A stretch of 64,000 nucleotides of DNA, taken from positions 186,001 to 250,000 of the forward strand of contig JANTQA010000020.1 in the NCBI GenBank assembly GCA_027625915.1, read 5' to 3'. The notes beneath the pieces were generated by a model. That model ran no database searches and was not told where the DNA came from. It worked only from the letters and a program-made list of their open reading frames with translations. This DNA is from Anaeramoeba flamelloides. Taxonomy: Eukaryota; Metamonada; Anaeramoebidae. The first letter of the stretch is position 1, and each line of letters begins with the position of its first letter. Positions 35,190-47,858 of this stretch are shown piece after piece. A program made the position numbers and the translations under genes.

Positions 35190-36267
35190 TAAAGAAATCC
35201 CCTCTGATTTTTTTGCATTTAGTGTTCCTTAAAAGAGATCTTTCTTTTTCTTTCTACTTTTGGTTCCACATTTCAAAAAATAATTAAAAAGTGAGTTATT
35301 TTAATCAAAAGAAAAAAATGAAAACACAAAGATTTTTTTTCAAACTTTTATATTGGTTTAAACTCGAGCTACATGTATTTTTCAACTTTTTCCTTGTTGC
35401 TTAGAATCACTTAAAAAGATTTAAAACTTCCCACTTTGATCTATTAAAGCTACTTTCCAAATACTTTTTTTTCTCAAAATCTTCACTTCTCTAAAGTCAC
35501 AGAACCGAAAGTAAACCTCATTTAAACTGTTCTTTTCATTTTTTTAACTGCAAAATGTTTTTTTCGAGTTACAAAATTTTTAATCAGCTGTTGAGAAACA
35601 AAATTGTAAAATTGGTTTGGAAAACCTTTATTCTTCATATAGAACACATTCCTGTTCTATAGATCTAATTTAAATATTTTGTCAAGAATTATTCTGTTTT
35701 TTGAGATACACCTAAAATCCACCCAGGGGTAGTACAGTCCATGAATACAATTTTTGTTGAACAAATATCGCTAATATTTTGTAAAGTGGGTATCCACTTT
35801 TCTTTTCATTTTTTGGATTTTATTCTGTGGAGGGACATAACTTTTCATTATTGGGTTAATATGAAAAATAAACTTCTGATCTGATCAATAAAAAAAATCA
35901 TTTTTTTAAAGAATAAATATTATCTGGTTTATCAGAGAATTTTTCAATGTTTAGAGTTATTTTGGGGTTTGGAAATTTATTGTTTGAAAATCAGAAAATA
36001 TTTTGAATATTGTACTATTTCGGAATTTTTTTTTCAATATGAGCTTTATTATCCTCATATTCTTAGATTAAAAAAATATATATCAAAATTAAAATTTGAT
36101 ATTGAAAAAAATTAGCCGTAGCTTTGGAAAGACTTTAATTCAATTTATGAACTTTAAAAGAAATCAAAAAAAAAAAAAATAAAATAAAAAAAAAATTAAT
36201 TTATTCTTTATGATATACCAACCGTAAATCAGCAAAATAAATGACAAATGATCCAAATTTTACAAAC
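35190..36267. other. Gap between the tentative small gene and the Sec24 3' end
   Basis: Nothing that I can assign. It is AT-rich with scattered less biased patches (35500-35530, 35700-35800) and no extended frame. Confidence 0.4.
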
Positions 36268-38372
36268 TTAATAATTCATTTTTTCAATAATTTTAGTATG
36301 TAATTTATTTAAAAACTCGAATGTTGAAATTGAATTTAATTTATCTTCAATTAAAAACTGCAAAAAAGAGATTTCATTCTGTGCTGAGTGTCTTATTATT
36401 CTTAAAGTCGGAAACTGTGATCTACCTTGGTTAATTTCCTGTATGATGTTGTGTATTTTCTTTGAATAAATATTATTTAAAATGGGAAGTTTGAATGACG
36501 AAAAGTTTTGATTTTGTATGTTTTCTCGATCAAATAACAATTTACATGCAATGTTTGAAACATTATTACCTATCCATAAAAACATTTCTAATCCATTATC
36601 TAGTAACAAAATTTCCTTTGAAGACAAATTTTTGACTGACAATTTTAGTGTACTTGGCAACATAATTTTTTGGTTTGATTTTGAGTAAAGACCAATACCA
36701 CTTTGCAGGGAATGCAATGAATACATTTTTGGGTACATAAATGAAAGTGAAAGTTTGACTGTGGAGGAACGAAGATAATGAGCAAGAAAGATTTTTTCGT
36801 CTGTGGAGACTGAAGGCAGTAGTCTAAAAAGTTTACATTTTGTGAGTCCTAGGGCGTAACTTGGGATTAATTGCAGATTTGAAGGGATTACCATTTTGTG
36901 CAGCACTGTTTTTTCGATACAAAATCTCCGATAGCAAACAAGGATATTTATTATTTGTTGAATAATGTTATCACGTATCTGAAGAATTGGCAAGAGCTTT
37001 AATTCTGTTAAAGAGTTTTTCATAATTAAAGTGATCAGTGTTTCTTGATCGATATAATTGAATATGTGCTTAATTTCAAAATGAGAATCAAGTTTAAGAT
37101 TAATGACACGTATTCTTTTTTCCATATTTTGATTAATATATAACATTGCAAATTGTAGGTATACTGGTTGATTTTCTTTTAAATCCATGTCGTGCTCTAA
37201 TAAATAACAAATTGTCTGATCTGAATTGATGGAAGATAATTTTATTTCTGTACCCTCGCTTTGCCTTTCAAAATTCCCTATTGTTTTGGAAACACATATA
37301 CCTGTTGAAGTTCGTAGTTTACAAACACACTGAATCCCCGTGGGTCTTTTTAATGACCAAATTAAATCATTTACTAATTTATCTCTGTCAATTTCGGGTA
37401 TGTAGGTATTTAATAAATAAATTTCGCCTCCCGTGATTCGAGATAATTCACTTATTGTTGACAAATCATTTTGAAAGCTTGTGAAAAAATAATTATCGAT
37501 GGCAATATTGCGTTCAAGACACCATTTGCCAAGATTTGTATAATATTTCCCCTGTGGTATAAATAACTTTTTTTCTTCATCTGTGCCAGAAAATTTTATT
37601 TTGGACCTTTTATTTAAACTCCCCATGCCTCTATTAGGTAATTGTGATGAAAAGCTAATGATTTTTCCTCCATTTTTTTCCTAATGATTTATTTTAGTAT
37701 TTTAATTTTATTTTTTTTATTTTTTTTTGGTTTTAAGTTGTTATTTTTTTTAAAAGAATTTATTATCCTACTTTAATACAGTAATAAAAAAAAAACATTT
37801 TATAACAATAGAAGTTTTGTTGAGAGCATGACTTTCCATGATATTAGTAATAAATTTTCGATAATTTTATAAAAATCGTGATTAATCTAGCTTTATCGTG
37901 ATAATCCACAAAAAAGCTATAAAATACAAAATCACAATACATCAAAAAATCTCTAAAAAACCTAAAAATCGTGAGAAAGAAAATTATTTTTTTGAAATCA
38001 AACTAAACTTCATTTCACTCAAAGTACCCAGCTAAAAATGTAAATTTTATTTTTTTTTTTTTTAAGAATTAATCAAACTACGATTGTTTAGAAATAAGAA
38101 AAATAATAAACTTAGGATGAGAGTTGAGATTCATAAAAAAAATACCTGAACAAATCATAAATTTCAAAAAAAAAATAAAATGTTGAAAAAATTTTGGGAA
38201 GATTTTATTGGAACGTCTTGTGCAAAATTTCTCAATTTCTTTGAAAAATTAAAATTGTTGACAAAAAGATTTTTCACATGTAAAAGGTATGAATTTAAAA
38301 AGAAATTGCCAAGACCTCACTTTTCTGTATGTTAATTTGGGGTTTCAAACATTTTTTTTTTTTTCCAATTTA

Positions 38373-38428
<56 letters not shown>

Positions 38429-39190
38429 AAGAAAATACAAAAAAAAATAATAACTAAATTAGAAAAAATAATCAGATTTCAAAAATTGAAAATTTATTTT
38501 GAGAAGAATAATGAATTAAACCCAGAGAATATGTTCTATTTCTTCAATAAAACTGGGCCCCTTCTGACTGAAAAAGAGTTTAGAAAAAATCACATGAAAT
38601 AAATAAAACTTTGAGACTTTTATAATCCTTCCACTTTAAAAATGTTGGAAAATATTTGAAAGGGTTGTAAAGTGTCTACATTTGTTTTTGAAAGGTATAA
38701 AAGACTAGATCACAAAAAAGAGAATTATTTTTTTCAAAATTGAAACAAGATTTTTTCTTTTCATTTTTTTTTTTTTACGAAAAGCAAAACTACCGATGAG
38801 TATTATCTTCAAACAAATAATAACCATTCAGAAAATTTACTTGAATATAAAATAGATGTTTTGATTTTTTTTTTTTTAATGGTGATATTTGTTTCACAAG
38901 TTAAATAATCAAAAAGAAGAAAATTTGATTTTTTGTTTTATATTTCTGTGTTGTTCTATTTAACTTTAATTAAGGAAATAATGAAAACTTTTATTGGAGG
39001 ACTAATCATATTTGATGTGTTGTAGGTATTGTAATGAATTACCCTCACCAATAAAAATGATTTAAAAGGATTTAAATTAAAGTAAATTCAAAATATTATC
39101 TAATTATTTGTATTTTAAGAATTTGAATGAAAACTGTTATTGATCCAAATAATTTAATAAATTTCTCAAACAAAACAAGACAAATTTTAA

Positions 39191-39221
<31 letters not shown>

Positions 39222-42200
39222 TGATATTGTACATGAGTCTATCTAAATTATATTATAGTTTATTAATACTGGGAGTAAATTACATGATGATTCAAAATAA
39301 TTTGGAATAAACTCATACATAGGTAAATTTTAGTTTTCGGACGTTTTCAGTTAAATTTTGAAAATGGTTTACCCTTAATTACAAAATGTCACAACAAAAC
39401 ACTAAATTTTAGAAATATTTCTTGACTCGACATTCCTTTAAGTCAATAAATATATTTCTGTACACAAAAAGAGTATATTTTGAACATTTGGTATGGATAA
39501 CACTTCAAAAGAAAAAATAAAAACGAAAAATAATTATTAGTCTTTTTATCAATTAATTTTTAACAGTAGATATAACAATATTTCATTTTTTTTGTTTTTA
39601 AAATTTCAATTTTTGATATAGTTTATATCATTATCTAGGATTATAAATAAAAATGCAAAAATTTTAATCTTGTTAAAATTGTTAGGCAAATAGTTTGTTA
39701 TTTGTTAAAAAAAAATTCAATTCATTTTTGAATAGATTTGTTTTTATATGGTTCAAGGTTTATATTATTATATGTCTAGATCATTGCAACTAAATCACGA
39801 AAGTAAAATAAAATAAAAAAAATGGGATGTAATAGTGAAAAGAAGAAGAGGCATTACAATTAATAAACTAGCTGCTTTCATTGCTGATCCGTAGGCAGAA
39901 GGTGTACTTTTTAAATTTTGAAACATTTGTGGGAGATTTTTGAAAAATTTTTTCAATTTCCCTTTAATCGATGATAATGGTTGGATTGTAGTTGGAGAAA
40001 TTGGTAAAAATACATCATGAATATCTGACATAATGATCATATTGGGATCAGATTCTTCATTTTTATTAAAATCATAAAAATGAATTGTAGAGTTGAAAGT
40101 GATTATGGAAACATATGCATTTTCTGGGAAGTGATCAAGAATATTATCTAAAGCTTTAGTAATATCAGAAAAAATTCCTTGTCTAAATGTTATTGCTGTT
40201 ACTTCAATAACAAGAACATAATGGACCGCTTTCGTCTTAATTTCTTTTGATTCTTTTTTTGCTGTAAATTCAATTGTCCCTCGTAATAATTCTGGCCTTT
40301 CATTAATATCATGTCGAATATTATTGGAATTTAAAGCGCAAAAATAATATTTTGGTACTTTGTTTGTGACTCCGCAAATTGGGCAAATCCATATTTTTCC
40401 TCCTTTTATAAACCTTTATAAGATAGATGAATTAAAGATCATTTCATTGTTTATTATTATTATTATTATTATTGTTGTTGTTGTTAATAATGTGAAAAAA
40501 AAAAATAAAATTTTTATTTGATATAATTTTCTTTAATTACTCCTTTCTCTAAATAAATAAATAAATAAAAATTAATAAAATTAAAATATTGTTTTAATTA
40601 TTATTTGTTTTGATGTTTTACTTTTTTGAGTTGTCTTTAGTTTCAATTTAATCAAAAAAAAATCAATGAAAAATAATGAAAAAGATCGGTTATAATTATT
40701 TCAATTGAAAGTGTTGTGATGAAATATATTTATATATTTGATTAGAAACCACAAAAAATAAAATAAATAGTTATAATAAATAATGTAACAAATGTATATT
40801 TTTGTCGTAAAAATAATAGTATTGATTTTTTATTAACAAACAATTAAATACAATTTCCAAAAAAATCAAAAACAATGTATAACGACGAACCTGACAATAA
40901 TACCATAAGAAATAAAATATTTATAAGTTCAAAATGTGAGATTAAAAAATCATACTTTGTTAAAATGGCTGTAAGCATAACATGCGAAAATTTGCAAAAT
41001 GCGAAAATTTGCAAAATTTTATTACTAATATTCAAAAGATTGTGAATTAATTGAATTGGTATCTCAGAGACCTGTAACATTCCAATACGTTTCTACACGA
41101 TGGTTTAAAAATGTTAGTAAATGCCATTGTAATGACAATTTTTAATTGTGTAACATTAGTAAATGTCATTTACTAACATTTTAAAACTATCGTGTGGCAA
41201 TACACAAGAACACTACACGCCTCTGAGATACCAATTCAATTAATTCACAATCTTTTGAATATTAGTAATAAAATTTTGCAAATTTTCGCATTTTGCAAAT
41301 TTTCTCATGTTATACTTACAGCCATAGAATTGCTGTTTTAAATTTAATTTTTGAATTAGAGAAACTTAAAAATGATAATAAAAATAAAGAATTCTCTGTT
41401 GTTATAATTAATATCAAAAAAATACTTTGATAAATCACTAGTATGAAAAAATAAAATTGAAAAAAAAAAAGTTAGACAAAACTACAACTTCATTTATCAT
41501 TTCACTCTTGTTAATCGGGTATATTCACAATGTAATCAACACCCCAGTTCTTAAAAATCTTGAGGCTGTTTTATTTATGGTTGTTAATAGTACTGCGATT
41601 TTTTAAATGTCTAGTCCAGGAAAAAAGGTCTTTTTTGGGGTAAAAAATTTTCAATAGATAACAATGAATTTTCTTTAAACTCAACTTTAGGATATTTTTT
41701 TGAAGAGATATTAACTAATGGTTTTGAAAACACTCTACTCATTTAAAAAAACTCAAACACGGAAAAAAAATAACTGATGATAAATATTGAGAGTTTCCTA
41801 GGTTTTTTTTTAATTTTTGAAATAATCAGAAAATTTTCATAAATTTTTGGTTTATTTCAAAAATTAAAAAAAAACGGCGGTTTTCCAAAATTCAAAAGAA
41901 TTGAGTAAAATCCTTGATTTTACTCTATTCTTTTAAATTCTGGAAAACCTAACGAAAAGTGTCCTAGGTTTTTTTTTTACTTTTTGAAATAAACCAAAAA
42001 TTTATGAAAATTTTCTGATTATTTCAAAAATTAAAAAAAACCTAACGGAAAATCAAAGAAAAAATATTTTTTTTTTCAATATAAAAAAACAAATAATTCT
42101 TTAATAATCCAAATGATTGATTCCCTATTTGAAAAATATTTCCGCAGATTTAAAATACATTTAAAAGATAATAAAATGGCCTCTTATCTAGAAGAAAAAA

Positions 42201-44402
42201 ATTTTCTAATTTTTTACTATTAAATTGAAAAAAAATATTACTGGAAAATTGGATTTTCCAACTTAAATTGTAAAATATAATTCAAAAATATTTTTTGATC
42301 AAAGATCCTTTATTAACCAATAGTTTTTATTCTAATTGAAGTTAGTAAAAAGGGTAAAATTAGCAAATATTTAATTTTTTTTTGAAAAAATTTTTTCATG
42401 ATCGTGATTAGTCATATATTAGTACACCACGCCCTTGATAAATACATTAGAAATGAAAAAATCAAAATAAGGATAAAAAATTATTATAAAAAATATGGGT
42501 TATGGGTTTATCAAGGGGAACTCCTCTATCGCCTTTATTATTTGGATTTATCAGTCATTTTTTAATTGAAAAAAAAATAAACACCCTGCAAAACATGTCT
42601 AGATGTTTGCAGATGCTTTGATTTTGATAATGGAAGGACCAATTTCAGAAATTAACAAAAAATTAATAATAGTTTGTAAACTTATTCAAGAATTTGGAAT
42701 GAACCCAAACACTGATAAAACTTTAAAATCAAATCATTTATCTGAAATTAAATATTTAGGAATTCTGGTTAGAAAAAGAAAAGTATTTACAAAAAACTTT
42801 AAAAAAGTAAAAGATAATTTTAAAAAAATCAAATTCATTTTTAACCAAAAAAAAAAATAGCTAAAGGGGTAAAATTACAAATGTTTAAATCAATATTTAT
42901 TAGCCAATTATTTTATGGACTGGTGATTTTTTATTTATCCAAACATCAATTGAGTTGAATTATCTTTTTGGGTTAGATTAAAGATTATTACCCGATAAAA
43001 TAATGGTTAATGCATATTGATTTGAAAATTTGCAATTTCACTCCATTAGCTAAGAAAAACCCAATTTTTAATTAGGAACTATTTTGAAAATGAAAAGCAA
43101 AATCAATTAAAAGAAGAAACCAATTAACTTCAATTAATAATTCATGATATTTATTTCCAATCACATCAACAAATTACAATTTATATCTCCTTGATTTATT
43201 CTCAAAATTGAAAGATGGTTTTAAAGATCTTAAAAAATTATTGATTTTGTGAACAAATTTTTAATAATTGATTAATCAAAGAAAAATCCAAGACCAAATG
43301 CTATTATTAAGAAAAACTGTTCTTGTGTTTAGTCCTTCATTTTTTTTCTTAATTTATTTATTTTTTCTTTTATTTATTGATCGTACTTTTCATATTTTCT
43401 TTTAGGCTTCCAATTATAAATCGTGCTTTTTCTTTTTTTTCCTGTTATACTTTTGATCCCAAACGAAAAAACCAAATTGTCCGAATGAAAATTTTATTCT
43501 AAAGCCCAATAAAGAAGCTTAATTAAATCTCTAAAAATAATAATAAATAATGCTTTTGGAAAATCTTTCTTGGCGTTTTTTCAACCAATTGCCAGGAAAC
43601 AATTTGGGATCTTGAAAGAAAAAGTTTCATTTCTGAATTGGAAGATGGCAGTAGCAATAAATAATCAAATTGATTTTCTTTTATTATGTTGTCTCCTTTT
43701 TTTACCGTTGTTGTGTGACAATTAAATCTCTAAACAACCGTGCGAGAGTGAAATTTGAAAAGTTACAAAATGTTCAAAAAGGTCAACTTACTTTGCATTT
43801 GAGCAGATATATGCACCACAACGAGAACATCTAATTGGGCCATTCTCACCAAAATCCACAATGGGGATAGTGTCTTCTTGGGGGTGTGTAATAGCTAAAG
43901 GCCGAACAATAACACCAAACGGTAAATGGGTTGTTCTCATTAATGCTTTTGTTTTTGGAATGCAATAAATCGAAGATCTCATAAAACGTGGGCTGCAATT
44001 GAGGTTTTCAACAGAAAAAAAATTGCACTCGCTTGAAGGCGGGACTTTTTTTTCATTTGTGGTCGTGTACTGGGTAAATTTTTGCGAGATCTTGATTGGG
44101 GAAGGCAAAATTTTGAGAATGTTTTGTTTGATCTGTTGTAAGAGGAGAAAGAAACAAAGAAACTTAATCTCAACAAATTTGTGTATGGTTGAATAGAATA
44201 AAAAGACTAATTAATTACATACCTCACGTAGATCGTTTTCTTGAGCCTCAAAGTATTGGGTTTCCCTCATTTGGTTATTATTTTGTGTTTCTTGTGAATT
44301 ATTTTGGCTTGAGACGTTGTTGGAAAGATCCTCATAAGAAGGAATTGGGTATCGCCGTGAAAGGTTTGTGGAAAGGTTACCATTCTCATTATTTGGATTC
44401 AT
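36268..44402 (-). CDS. SEC24: Sec24, COPII coat cargo-binding subunit
   Basis: Sec24 pairs with Sec23 in the inner COPII coat and selects cargo leaving the ER. Exons 44402-44223, 44132-43792, 40413-39858 and 37680-36268, phases matching, give 829 residues. After a short Asn/Gln-rich N-terminus come the zinc finger (RCSRCGAYIC, C161/C164, and IWICPIC, C184/C187), the trunk (VHYVLVIEVTA, VSIITFNSTIHFYDF, MIIMSDIHDVFLP), the trunk/beta-barrel segment (GGKIISF, GMGSLNKR, ITGGEIYLL), helices and a gelsolin-like end (EILLLDNGLEMFLWIGNN). A full-length Sec24 with a short N-terminal extension. Donors are GTATGT, GTAAGT and GTAATG; introns 2 (3.4 kb) and 3 (2.2 kb) are full of repeats. The start is the first Met before the Asn-rich stretch. 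Confidence 0.95.
38004..38582. mobile_element. MITE-like element of the TCAGTCAAAG family in Sec24 intron 3
   Basis: The left end TAAACTTCATTTCACTCAAA, then GTACCCAG, is mirrored by the right end CTGGGCCCCTTCTGACTGAA, then AAAGAGTTTA. Same family as 13187-13893. About 580 bp, no coding frame. It includes an unbroken run of about 43 A at 38381-38423. Confidence 0.7.
40965..41325. repeat. Near-complete 361 bp palindrome in Sec24 intron 2
   Basis: Centred near 41145. ATGGCTGTAAGCATAACATG at the left edge is mirrored at 41306-41325. The arms share GATTGTGAATTAATTGAATT, GGTATCTCAGAG and AATGTTAGTAAATG with their complements. Only the middle ~40 bp and a part near 41075-41100 / 41190-41215 are unpaired. 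Likely a foldback element. Confidence 0.8.
41460..42405 (+). mobile_element. Composite repeat element with palindromic core, copy 3 (simplest form)
   Basis: Left flank 41460-41795, core 41800-42060, right flank 42065-42405. The core has three hairpins in order A, B, A. B is close to perfect, with arms TTCAAAAGAATTGAGTAAAATC and complement (41888-41940). The flanks match copies 1 and 2. It lies in Sec24 intron 2 and has no open frame of note. Confidence 0.75.
42420..43040 (+). pseudogene. Decayed reverse-transcriptase fragment, probably non-LTR (LINE-like)
   Basis: In-frame pieces resemble RT blocks in the right order: GLSRGTPLSPLLFGF, then FADALILIM, then FGMNPNTDKT and IKYLGILVRK, then KLQMFKSIFISQLFYG. 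This is the fingers-palm-thumb order of non-LTR reverse transcriptases. It is clearly broken (more than one frame, no endonuclease domain, both ends lost) and sits in Sec24 intron 2. The A-rich end near 42848 and the small size fit an old truncated copy. Confidence 0.7.
43055..43432. mobile_element. MITE-like element (GGAAAAAGTGNAACA family), diverged copy
   Basis: CCCAATTTTTAATTAGGAAC and GAAAATGAAAAGCAAAATCA on the left match the end region of 44733-45121. The right part, TTGATCGTACTTTTCATATT then TTCCAATTATAAA, is its inverted counterpart. It directly follows the RT fragment in Sec24 intron 2. Confidence 0.55.
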
Positions 44403-44732
44403 GAGGAAATAATGTTCTTATTTGAATTGAAATAAAGATAGAAGAAAATGAAATTATTTTTAGAATTTTAAGAGTATTGTTGAAATCAAACATCTTTGGA
44501 AAATACTTTATTTTTTGAGATACTACATTCTTAAAAATTTCAAAATTATTACTTGAAGATGCTTAGCTTTGATCAACAAACGGGTCAAAATTTTCACTTC
44601 TTTTTCATTTTTATTTTTCTTTCCAAAGAGAGTTTAAGAAATAAAATAGACTGTTATTTGTGGCCCCTATTTATTTGATTCGTTTTTTTATTCTAAATAT
44701 GATGGGTGAACATAGAATCGTAACAATTGTTA
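44403..44732. other. Upstream region of Sec24
   Basis: It should hold the Sec24 promoter (minus strand). Around 44580-44680 lies a degenerate piece of the small element family with the word TTTTCACTTCTTTTTCATTT. No gene seen. Confidence 0.4.
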
Positions 44733-45121
44733 GGAAAAAAAGTGAAACACAGTTTTTAATTGGGAACCTTAATAGAACCTGAAAATGAAAAGATCAATGA
44801 AAAAACGAATAAATAAATAAATAAAGACAAAATGAAGTATTCACCACAACAAAAGTTTTCTAATACTATCCTTTCATTTATGAGTTTTTTCTTTGATTGA
44901 CTAATCATTAAAAATTTGTTAAAAAATTGGTTATTTTTGAGATCTCCAAAAGTACCACAACTAATTTGATAAATAATATAGATTTAAATCGTTTTTGTTG
45001 GTTTGATTGACAATAATAGAATGGAAAACTATTTGAAGTTAATTGGTTTCTTCTTTTTGGTGACTTTACTTTTATTTTTCAAGAAGGTTCTTGATCAAAA
45101 GCCATGTTTCACTTTTTTTTT
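44733..45121. mobile_element. MITE-like element (GGAAAAAGTGNAACA ends), copy 2
   Basis: The left end GGAAAAAAAGTGAAACACAG and right end CATGTTTCACTTTTTTTT are inverted. The next parts, TTTTTAATTGGGAACC on the left and GGTTCTTGATCAAAAG on the right, are also roughly inverted. 389 bp, non-coding, about 330 bp upstream of the Sec24 start. Confidence 0.7.
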
Positions 45122-45284
45122 ATGGTTGAAATTTTTTTTCTAAACACTTAAAGAAAAATAATATTAAAGGAGATTGAAAAAAGGATAATTGGTTGAATGG
45201 TTTTCCCAGTTAAATTACATATGTAAACATTTTGAATCTCAAGGTAACATGTTTTGGTATCAATGTTAATTAAAGTTATGTATG

Positions 45285-45395
45285 GGTTTAAGGGAATAAT
45301 CTCTATTAAAATTTTTTACCTAAATTTAATAGAGATTGAGAAAATTTTTAGCCAATTACTAAGATTTGAAAATTCTGTTTATTTTCAATATGTCC
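45285..45395 (+). repeat. Short repeat with ATCTCTATTAA / TTAATAGAGAT stem, copy 1
   Basis: The word AATCTCTATTAA, a short loop with TTACCTAAA, then TTTAATAGAGATTGAGAAAA form a small hairpin followed by ATTACTAAGATTTGAAA. The same block is at 48448-48545. A related block with TTATTTAGAAATTGGTC plus an A run lies at 45985-46050 and at 48570-48610. Confidence 0.6.
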
Positions 45396-45399
45396 CTAC

Positions 45400-47029
45400 G
45401 ACCCAAAAAACACTAAAAATGAAAAACTGATCAAATACTTTCCATTAATACAATTAAAAAAACTAAATGAAAAAATAAAAATAAATATAGTTTCAATTTA
45501 ACTTTATCTTGAAAACATTTTTTGCCAAAATCATTGAATTCAAAGTTGAAATTATGTATATTTTTAGATTCACTATCTTGTTTTAACTCATTTACTAAAA
45601 CAAATTCTAAATTCTGGGGATTTTCTTTTCACAAAAGGCACTAATTTGGTCCTCAAATGTTTTTTTTTTTAGTTTTAAATGGTAAAATTAAAAAAAAGTT
45701 GTAATAAAAGGATAAACTTTCTGGAAAAGCATTCTAATTTAATATATTAACTTATTCTTGGATTTCAAACTTTTCTCAACCCCAATTTTTTAAAAAAAAA
45801 AATAAAAAAGTGCAAACTAATTTCAAAAATTATTTTCGATATTCCAAAGTTGAGAGTGTTGTTTTTATTCTAAAAAAAATTATCACAATGGTTAATTGAA
45901 TTAAGTTATGAACTTAATTTCGAAAAATATTAATCAGAAAAAAATAGTACTTCATTTTATTAAGGACATATTAAACTTATTTCTAGATAAGGAATCCTTA
46001 TTTAGAAATTGGTCAAAAAAAAAAAAAAAAAATAGAGATTAGTCCCTTAAGTACTAAGATATAAATTCTTTGGGAAAATACCAGACAGCGGACGATAAAA
46101 ACGCCTTCTATTTGGAAATTATGATTGATTGATCTTGAGATATATATAACTATATATTTCATATTGACCTATGTTATAAAAGTATGAAATATAAATTTCT
46201 AATATTTAAAAATAGTTATATATTTAATTCCTCTGTTAATCAAAATTCAAATGAGATCAAAATTTCATTTTTAATTCCCCAAAAAAATAATTTAAGAAGA
46301 ATTTATATTAAAAAAACTCTTCCAAACAAAAAAAATGAAAACAATTTTTTATGGTAGAGCCAAGAAAATTTAAAATATATTCTTCTCAATTTCGCTTTTT
46401 GGATTTAAAATATTTTTTCTCAGATTCTAGAAATATCTTGAAATCAATATGATATAAATAAACTTAAATAATTATAGATACTATTTTACCCTTGGATACT
46501 TGTAATTGATACAAATTTTATGAATTTTATCCTGAAAAATATAAAATTATATTGATGTATTAATATATTGATTGATGTTATTTGTCTTTGACACAGATTT
46601 TGATTTTAAAAAAAAAGTCTAAATCGTTCAAATATCAACCCCTTTTGTTATTATATTTGCTTTAACATTGGTATAAATTAAATAATTATTATTAATTTTT
46701 ACAATTCTTTTTCTGGAATTTTATTTTTTTTTTGATTTTTTTAATTTGAAATTTTATTACAATTCTAGCAATTTCAAATTTAAAAAAAAATTGATTTATT
46801 AATAATAACCATCAAATAATTTTGTTAATTTTATGATAAATGGAAAAATTATTTAAAAGAAAGTAATGGGAATTTTGAATTCTTTTTTCAATCAATTTTT
46901 AATCGAAATTGAAACAAGAGTAATAGAAATAGTTTTTTTTTTTGATTTTTTTGTTCTGATATATTTTGTGAAATTTATTAGTTGAATTCGGGCAAATATT
47001 ATAAAAAAATTTTAATCAATTCTCGTTTA
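45400..47029. other. Gene-poor AT-rich stretch
   Basis: No gene seen. It includes a repeat block at about 45960-46050 that is shared with 48545-48610. A ~25 bp stretch near 46083 with CAGACAGCGGACGATAAAAA is GC-richer than its surroundings and unexplained. Confidence 0.4.
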
Positions 47030-47858
47030 CTGTCAAATCGAAAACCCGGAGATTTCTGAAACCCGGTAATTCCATTTTTCTGATTAATTGTAAATATTAG
47101 TAAAATGTCAAAAATATACTCCCATTTTACAGACAAATAACCCAATTACCCAGCAACTTATAACCATTTCAATTGTGGTATATTGATTAAATATTCTGAA
47201 TCCATTAATTTTAACTCTTTGGTGAATTCAGAAATCAAAAAAATCCAAAATTTGTAAAATTAATTGAGAACATGACTGAAATTGAAAATCTACTTTTGAT
47301 TTTAAATTTTAAAATAAAAATGATTTTCATCAATTTAAAATATTTGAAAGCCTTTGAATTTGTGGGGGGGGTGTAGAAGATTATTGTGAATTTACATGAA
47401 ATTAAGAAAAATGTTTTGTAAAAGAAATAATTCCTCTAAGGTTCCCAATAGAAATTTAAAATTTTGAAAAAATTATTAAAAGAAAGTTTAAAAGTAAATA
47501 AAACTCTTATTTCATAAATGCAATAACAAAATAATTCTTAAAAAGATGATTCCTAATAAATTTAGAATTTATCTAAAGGGAAAAATCGCAATAAATTTGA
47601 TTTTCAATTTTCAGTAATGTTCTCAATTAATTTTACAAATTTTGGATTTTTTTGGTTTCTGAATTCACCAAAGAGTTAAAATTAATGGATTCAGAATATT
47701 TAACCTATACACCAATTGTAAAGGTTATAAGTAGCTGGGTAATTGGGTTATTTGTCTGTAAAATGGGAGTATATTTTTGACATTTTACTAATATTTACAA
47801 TTAATCAGAAAAATGGAATTATCTGGTTTCAGAAATTTCGGGGTTTTGGATTTGACAG
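47030..47858. repeat. Long inverted repeat, ~260 bp arms, ~308 bp spacer
   Basis: Arms 47030-47290 and 47599-47858 are inverted copies, beginning with CTGTCAAATC and ending with GATTTGACAG. Shared words include AATTGTAAATATTAGTAAAA, ACTCCCATTTTACAGACAAA and TTAACTCTTTGGTGAATTCA. A few small indels separate the arms. The spacer has a run of eight G at about 47363-47370, unusual here. A foldback element is the likeliest reading. Confidence 0.8.

Noticed and set aside
42603-42860. 85-residue open frame as a standalone gene
   Set aside because: It is the middle of a decayed reverse transcriptase, with related sequence in another frame upstream.
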